Shown in pieces: positions 15,055-18,937 of a DNA stretch of 18,937 nt. Each line of letters opens with the position of its first letter. Within the stretch, counting starts at the first letter, position 1. This DNA comes from Flavobacteriales bacterium UBA3364 (lineage in GTDB: Bacteria; Bacteroidota; Bacteroidia; Flavobacteriales_F; PHOS-HE28), in contig DEQO01000001.1 of the NCBI GenBank assembly GCA_002360495.1, positions 17,097 to 36,033 on the forward strand, in the 5' to 3' direction. Below the pieces are notes generated by a model, which was given only the letters and a program-made list of their open reading frames with translations, was not told where the DNA came from and did not search any database. The position numbers were made by a program, and so were the translations under genes.

Positions 15055-15354
15055 GTGGAGGATGTCAGCACCGGCGGCGACTATGCACTGGCCAAGAACG
15101 AAGCGATGCGCAACCACTTCCTGGGCACACCGAACACGGCGTTCAACTCGGTGGTACTGGGCGTCACGTTGGAACTCGGTGACTTCTACGGCCGGATCCA
15201 GCATTACAACTTCGGCGAAAAGGAACAGATCGATGGTTTCATTGGCTACCAAACCTTGATCACCCTGGGGCTGAACGTGGAGTTCAATGTGAAGGCCAAT
15301 ACAGTAGGCCCGCGTGCAGCAGCACGTAACACACCGGACGGCGGCGCGGACTGA
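15055..15354 (+). pseudogene. Possible 3' remnant of an outer-membrane beta-barrel gene
   Basis: The frame continues past the decarboxylase stop with protein-like sequence: ALAKNEAMRNHFLGTP, then FNSVVLGVTLELGDFYGRIQ and FIGYQTLITLGLNVEFNVKA, with alternating hydrophobic residues ending in a terminal-strand pattern. The only nearby starts are GTG 15055 and ATG 15106; neither gives a signal peptide, and about 100 residues is too short for a complete exported barrel. I infer a decayed 3' fragment of a larger gene; a small intact gene cannot be excluded. Confidence 0.45.
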
Positions 15355-15461
15355 GGCAAGAGCGCGGAGGCTCGAACAGGAGATGGACCAGGACCGAAGG
15401 GTGGAGCGTGGGTCCATGCACAGGTGCAAAAGGCAAGACGAGAGCCCCGCCAACGATTGTC

Positions 15462-15480
15462 GATCGGCGGACTGCCGGTC
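15462..15480. terminator. Candidate terminator hairpin 1
   Basis: GATCGGC (15462-15468) pairs with GCCGGTC (15474-15480) around the loop GGACT, giving a 7-bp stem with one G-U pair. There is no T-tract after it, so factor-independent termination is uncertain. Confidence 0.3.
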
Positions 15481-15518
15481 ATTCCTCCGGATCCAAACCG
15501 ACCCTGCTCCAAGCGTTA

Positions 15519-15559
15519 CGTCCGATCCTCTTCGTTCCAAAGACGAAGAAGATCGGACG
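15519..15559. terminator. Candidate bidirectional terminator hairpin 2
   Basis: CGTCCGATCCTCTTCG (15519-15534) pairs with CGAAGAAGATCGGACG (15544-15559) at 15 of 16 positions around the 9-base loop TTCCAAAGA. It lies between genes that end toward each other, 36 bases beyond the delta-60 stop, as expected for a bidirectional terminator. No T-tract follows on either strand. Confidence 0.55.
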
Positions 15560-15594
15560 CCCCCGGCGCATCGGCAATGATGCCCGACCAAGTA

Positions 15595-18339
15595 CTACGG
15601 TTGCACCACCACCCGCTGCACTTGCATGCCACCAGCCGTGTGTAAGGTGAGCGCATAAAGACCGGGTGCCTGGCCGCGCAGGTCCAGGGAGTGCGAGCTC
15701 CCGTTGATGACATCCTGGTATGCAATACGGCCCTGCGCATCGGTGACCATGAGCGTTGCGTTGCGCACCGGGCTGGCGAAGCGCAGGCGCAACACGCCCT
15801 GCGCAGGATTGGGATATACCGTGAACGATCCTGGTGCGGCTTCGGCGATCCCGTTGATGATGGCCGCCCCCAGACGCAAGAGGACCACATCGGTATGCTG
15901 GCCCAGGTTCTCGTAGCCGTGGGAACTGGTGCCAACGACGATGGCCTTGTGGTCGGGTTGCAACAGCACGTCGTGCGAGAGATCGTTCATACCGCCCAGA
16001 TCGATCAGGAAAGTGCTATTCGTTGCAAAGGAGAAGTCCAGCGCACCATTCGCCTTGTAGGCCTTCACCATGATGTCCTCGCCGGTCGTGACCAAGCTGG
16101 TCTCTTCAAAGCCGGCAGCGATGTAATCACCATCGGGCCACAGCGCGACCGCTTCCACGGACTCTCCTGTTGTCGGTATCGTGGACCATCCATCGCCGCT
16201 GAAACCGGCATCCAGGGTGCCATCCGGCAGGTATTGCGCGAAGGTGAATCCGTTGAGCGCACCACCAGCAACTAGTATCCGGCCATCGGGTCGGATCACT
16301 GCATCATATCCCCGTTCGAAACTGTCGTAGTCGGTGGTCTCCAAACCATCCCCGCTGAAACTGGGGTCGAGGCTGCCATCAGGAAGTAGTTTCAACAGAG
16401 CGAAGTCGAAGTACGACGGTCCCATATCCGCTTCGCCGACCACCACGATACCGCCATCCGGGGCCACCTGCACTGCACGCGCCGGGTCTTGGTTATTGGT
16501 GAAGCCATGGACGAAGCGTCCGTTATTGCCGAAGGATGCATCCACACTGCCGTCGGGCATCAAACAGGCCACGGCGAAATTGGTCAGCTGGCCGGTCACG
16601 CCCACGTACCCTACCGCCACCACCCGACCATCGGGCAGCACGGCGAGGTCGTTGATGGACGATCCCCCTTCGGGGAATGCGATCCTGACCGTCCCTCCCG
16701 TTCCGAAAGACGCGTCGATCGTTCCGTTCGAAAGGAATTGGGCCACCGCGAAGTCAACACCTGCGGTTACGCCGTCGTTCGCATAACCACCAACGAGTAT
16801 GCGTCCGTCAGGCCGCAGCGCCATGGCATGGGCGCGGTCCTGCGCGGTACCGATGAGCACCCGTGCCACGCCGCCCGCACCGAAAGCCAGGTCGCGGCTG
16901 CCATCGGCATTGAAACGGGCCACATACATCACCTGCCTTCCCCCTTCATAAGTCCATCCGGCAACGAGGATGTCGCCATCGGGCAGGAGCGCGGCGGCCT
17001 GCCCTTCGTCATCGCTGGCGAGCATGTCCGATACGATGGTGCCATCCCCGGCGAACGTCGCATCCATCGACCCATCGGCATTGCAACGCACCACATTGAA
17101 CTCCGATAGGGTGCCATCCACCGTGGTGCCGGCCACCACGATGCGACCATCGCCTTGCAAGGCCACCGCGTTGCCGATGTGGGTGCCGCTCTGCGGATCG
17201 ATCGTTCGAACACCGCCGATGCCGAAGGAGGGATCGGGAGCGCCGCCGGGCAGGAACCGCGCGATGATGATCTGCTGATCGGGCGCGGTGCCGGTGACGC
17301 CCGTAAGCACGATGCCACCGTCTGGTTGCACGGCCATGCCGTTGAAGACTTCATTGCTGCTGCCGATCGCGCTCACCTGGATCCCGTCCGTGCTGAAATC
17401 GGTATCGAGCGTTCCGTCGGGGAGGTACATGGCCAGCCCTGCTTCGCCGTTGGATGCGGTGCTCACGGTACCGCCCACCAGGATCCGGTCATCGGGCAGG
17501 ATCGCCACCGCGCTGGCCTTGTCATAAGCGGTGCCCATGTTGGTGTACACCTTGCCGGTGCCACCGAACGAAGCATCCAAGGTGCCGTCGGGCAGATAGC
17601 GCGCCACCGCGAAGTCCTGGTTCGATGAGAGGTAGCGGTAGCCTGCGACAACAATGCGCCCATCGGCGTCGATGGTCACATCGTAGACCGCATTGCTGCC
17701 GCCGCCGAAATCGTCCAGCACGATACCATCGCCTCCGAAGCTCGGATCCAAGCTGCCATCCGTGAGGTACCTCACCACCGTGTAGTTACTGCCCCGCAGG
17801 CAAGCCGCCACCAGCTTCCCATCATCTTGCAGCGCGATCGCGGTGATGTCATCGGTAGTGGTGCTCACGTCGGTCACCGCCTGCCCTTCATCGCCCCAGC
17901 TGGTATCCATGGTGCCATCGGGCATGATGCCCATGATGGCGATGCGCGTGTTGGGTGGTCCCGATGAGCGGCCCGCAGCCAGGATGCGCCCGTCGGGCCG
18001 CAGGGCCAACGCCTGCCCGAAGGACCACCAGCCTACGCCGTAGAATCCGCAGACCAAGCGGCCCGTTCCATTGAAGGTGGGGTCCAACGCTCCTGTGGCC
18101 GTATAGCGTTGCAAGGCCAGCGAGCCACTGCCCGATCCTGGTATGCATGTGCCCAGCACAAGGATCTTCCCATCGGGTTGCACGATCACATCGCGTGCAT
18201 CATCCAGACTGTTGCCGATGTTGGCGAATACGATCCCGTCCGTGCCGAACGAGGGATCGAGTTCGCCGGGGCCTTGCGCATGCGCTAGTAGTGCACACGC
18301 CACACCGAACAAGCTGCAGAGCGATCGAATGGTATCCAT
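15595..18339 (-). CDS. Delta-60 repeat protein with T9SS sorting domain
   Basis: The 914-residue exported protein starts with signal peptide MDTIRSLCSLFGVACALLAHA, cleaved near residue 21. It then carries 14 delta-60 (DUF5122) modules of the pattern VxPDGKILVxG...LPDGTLDxSFGxDG, spaced about 57 residues apart, which probably fold as beta-propeller blades. Residues 839-914, starting FTVYPNPAQGVLRLRF with LMVTDAQGRI and ending LYALTLHTAGGMQVQRVVVQP, match the type A T9SS C-terminal sorting domain, so export across the outer membrane by the type 9 system and surface attachment or release are predicted. Ligand unknown. ATG 18339 is the only start giving a signal peptide. A TTG-N19-TACATTGC promoter candidate lies upstream. 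Confidence 0.92.
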   Translation of the reverse strand: MDTIRSLCSLFGVACALLAHAQGPGELDPSFGTDGIVFANIGNSLDDARDVIVQPDGKILVLGTCIPGSGSGSLALQRYTATGALDPTFNGTGRLVCGFYGVGWWSFGQALALRPDGRILAAGRSSGPPNTRIAIMGIMPDGTMDTSWGDEGQAVTDVSTTTDDITAIALQDDGKLVAACLRGSNYTVVRYLTDGSLDPSFGGDGIVLDDFGGGSNAVYDVTIDADGRIVVAGYRYLSSNQDFAVARYLPDGTLDASFGGTGKVYTNMGTAYDKASAVAILPDDRILVGGTVSTASNGEAGLAMYLPDGTLDTDFSTDGIQVSAIGSSNEVFNGMAVQPDGGIVLTGVTGTAPDQQIIIARFLPGGAPDPSFGIGGVRTIDPQSGTHIGNAVALQGDGRIVVAGTTVDGTLSEFNVVRCNADGSMDATFAGDGTIVSDMLASDDEGQAAALLPDGDILVAGWTYEGGRQVMYVARFNADGSRDLAFGAGGVARVLIGTAQDRAHAMALRPDGRILVGGYANDGVTAGVDFAVAQFLSNGTIDASFGTGGTVRIAFPEGGSSINDLAVLPDGRVVAVGYVGVTGQLTNFAVACLMPDGSVDASFGNNGRFVHGFTNNQDPARAVQVAPDGGIVVVGEADMGPSYFDFALLKLLPDGSLDPSFSGDGLETTDYDSFERGYDAVIRPDGRILVAGGALNGFTFAQYLPDGTLDAGFSGDGWSTIPTTGESVEAVALWPDGDYIAAGFEETSLVTTGEDIMVKAYKANGALDFSFATNSTFLIDLGGMNDLSHDVLLQPDHKAIVVGTSSHGYENLGQHTDVVLLRLGAAIINGIAEAAPGSFTVYPNPAQGVLRLRFASPVRNATLMVTDAQGRIAYQDVINGSSHSLDLRGQAPGLYALTLHTAGGMQVQRVVVQP
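16030..18265 (-). repeat. Fourteen delta-60 modules within the coding region
   Basis: The conserved Asp codon of each LD(P/A/T)SF motif lies (plus-strand positions) at about 18256, 18082, 17905, 17746, 17575, 17404, 17233, 17062, 16891, 16714, 16540, 16366, 16210 and 16036. Spacings are 156-177 bases, five in a row being exactly 171. Fourteen blades would fit two seven-bladed propellers. Confidence 0.85.
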
Positions 18340-18404
18340 GGGTGAAGAATGTTCGAGAAACGGGCTGGTCGTCCAAACACACCCTCTCCATCCAACCTCA
18401 TGGC

Positions 18405-18421
18405 CAACCCTTATCGGGTTG
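18405..18421. other. Small inverted repeat in the delta-60 leader
   Basis: CAACCC (18405-18410) pairs with GGGTTG (18416-18421) around TTATC, a perfect 6-bp stem. It would lie in the leader of the delta-60 transcript. It has no T-tract and could equally be chance or a weak terminator for the fibronectin gene upstream. Confidence 0.25.
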
Positions 18422-18453
18422 CACTATCCGCTCCTGCTTCGGACCCGCGAGGT

Positions 18454-18483
18454 GCAATGTACGTCGTTGGGCTCTACCGGCAA
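18454..18483 (-). promoter_or_regulatory. Candidate promoter for the delta-60 gene, TTG-N19-TACATTGC
   Basis: On the minus strand TTG (18483-18481) is followed after exactly 19 bases by TACATTGC (18461-18454), a near match to the Bacteroidota TTG-N19-TAnnTTTG promoter. The -33 box lies inside the last codons of the fibronectin gene. The predicted start near 18447 would leave a leader of about 105 bases. Confidence 0.45.
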
Positions 18484-18937
18484 GCCAGCACATGCGGTGC
18501 GGGCAGGGCACACGGCATGGCGCGCCCCAACGCCGGGTCGCTCTGGGCTCCTTCACCCGCCGCGCCGATCGCGCTCACACAGAAGAAGTACGCCTTGTAG
18601 CTCTCCAGGTCCGTGACCAGGTGCCGCACACGCGTGGTGTACCCGATGGCCTCCCAGGCAGCGCCTTGCGCGGGGTCCTTGTCGGTCATCCACACCTGAT
18701 AGCCGCGGGCGCCATGCACGCTGTCCCACTTCAACTCCACCTGCCCACGCAGATCGGTGAAGCGGGCGGTCATGCGCTGTGGGGCGCCGACGATCCCCAC
18801 TGGAACGCGCGGCTTCATCAGCTGGAAACCGCTGCCCACCAGGATCACCGCATCGCCATCGGCCACCGACCGCACGTAGTCGGCCTGCTTGCGCATCGCG
18901 CTGCGCACATCGTGTACCACGGCATTGCGCACCAACT
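18474..18937 (-). CDS. Fibronectin type III protein, N-terminus outside window
   Basis: Only the last 153 residues are visible and the frame is open at the right edge. Residues 1-45 (NAVVHDVRSAMRKQADYVRS, then ADGDAVILVGSGFQLMK) are helical then extended; residues about 45-135 form one fibronectin type III domain, with ELKWDSVHGARGYQVWMTDK and the closing strand AYFFCVSAIGAAGEG. This layout resembles short FN3 proteins of Bacteroidota of about 200 residues whose function I do not know. No sorting domain follows. It is upstream of the delta-60 gene on the same strand, with 134 bases between them and its own candidate promoter there. Confidence 0.8.
   Translation of the reverse strand, partial: LVRNAVVHDVRSAMRKQADYVRSVADGDAVILVGSGFQLMKPRVPVGIVGAPQRMTARFTDLRGQVELKWDSVHGARGYQVWMTDKDPAQGAAWEAIGYTTRVRHLVTDLESYKAYFFCVSAIGAAGEGAQSDPALGRAMPCALPAPHVLACR

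Larger units (their letters stand above)
15355..15594. other. Gene-free stretch between convergent genes
   Basis: No protein-like frame with a plausible start was found here. Two hairpins, at 15462-15480 and 15519-15559, occupy the right half. Together with the remnant at 15055-15354, bases 14966-15594 separate the end of the plus-strand gene run from the end of the minus-strand delta-60 gene. Confidence 0.6.

Noticed and set aside
14851..15591. Minus-strand open frame of 246 codons opposite the decarboxylase end and gene-poor stretch
   Set aside because: The translation has no domain, signal or plausible start context; the plus-strand frame is more protein-like.
15900..18280. Regularly spaced repeats resembling a CRISPR-like array
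   Set aside because: The 156-177 base period is in frame and encodes delta-60 modules; there is no short conserved repeat with unique spacers.

Overview
The window looks like a chromosome segment of a high-GC member of the Bacteroidota, probably Flavobacteriales-like. The reasons are a type 9 secretion (T9SS) sorting domain on a delta-60 repeat protein, a long-loop Bacteroidota-type LspA, a TraR/DksA-like protein without zinc cysteines next to ileS and lspA, Bacteroidota-style promoter elements (TTG-N19-TAnnTTTG variants), and little sign of Shine-Dalgarno sites. GC-rich codon use produces many long antisense open frames, which I treated as shadows.

Layout. (1) 2-4398, plus strand: the 3' part of ileS (isoleucyl-tRNA synthetase), a TraR/DksA-like regulator with a long histone-H1-like Lys/Ala/Pro tail, and lspA (signal peptidase II). 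(2) 4443-6397, minus strand: asd (aspartate-semialdehyde dehydrogenase) followed by an unrecognised, probably outer-membrane protein. A 68-base divergent region separates asd from the next gene. (3) 6466-9066, plus strand: a large exported protein with two lamin-tail domains and two Ig-like domains. (4) 9168-14965, plus strand: four closely spaced genes for a class III aminotransferase (GABA-transaminase-like), a nitrilase-superfamily amidase, a small VOC protein with an H1-like basic tail, and a 909-residue Orn/Lys/Arg-decarboxylase-family PLP enzyme. Together they suggest amino acid or polyamine metabolism ending in an omega-amino acid; the substrate is not readable from sequence. (5) 14966-15594: a gene-poor stretch with a beta-barrel 3' remnant and two hairpins that may end transcription from both sides. 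(6) 15595-18339, minus strand: a delta-60 repeat protein with a T9SS sorting domain. (7) 18474-18937, minus strand: the end of a fibronectin type III protein running off the window.

The least ordinary non-coding signal is a repeat family related to CACCACAGAGGCACGG. It occurs as a solo arm just before the aminotransferase gene and as an inverted pair enclosing two smaller hairpins, filling the gap before the amidase gene. No CRISPR array, complete insertion sequence, tRNA or rRNA gene was seen.
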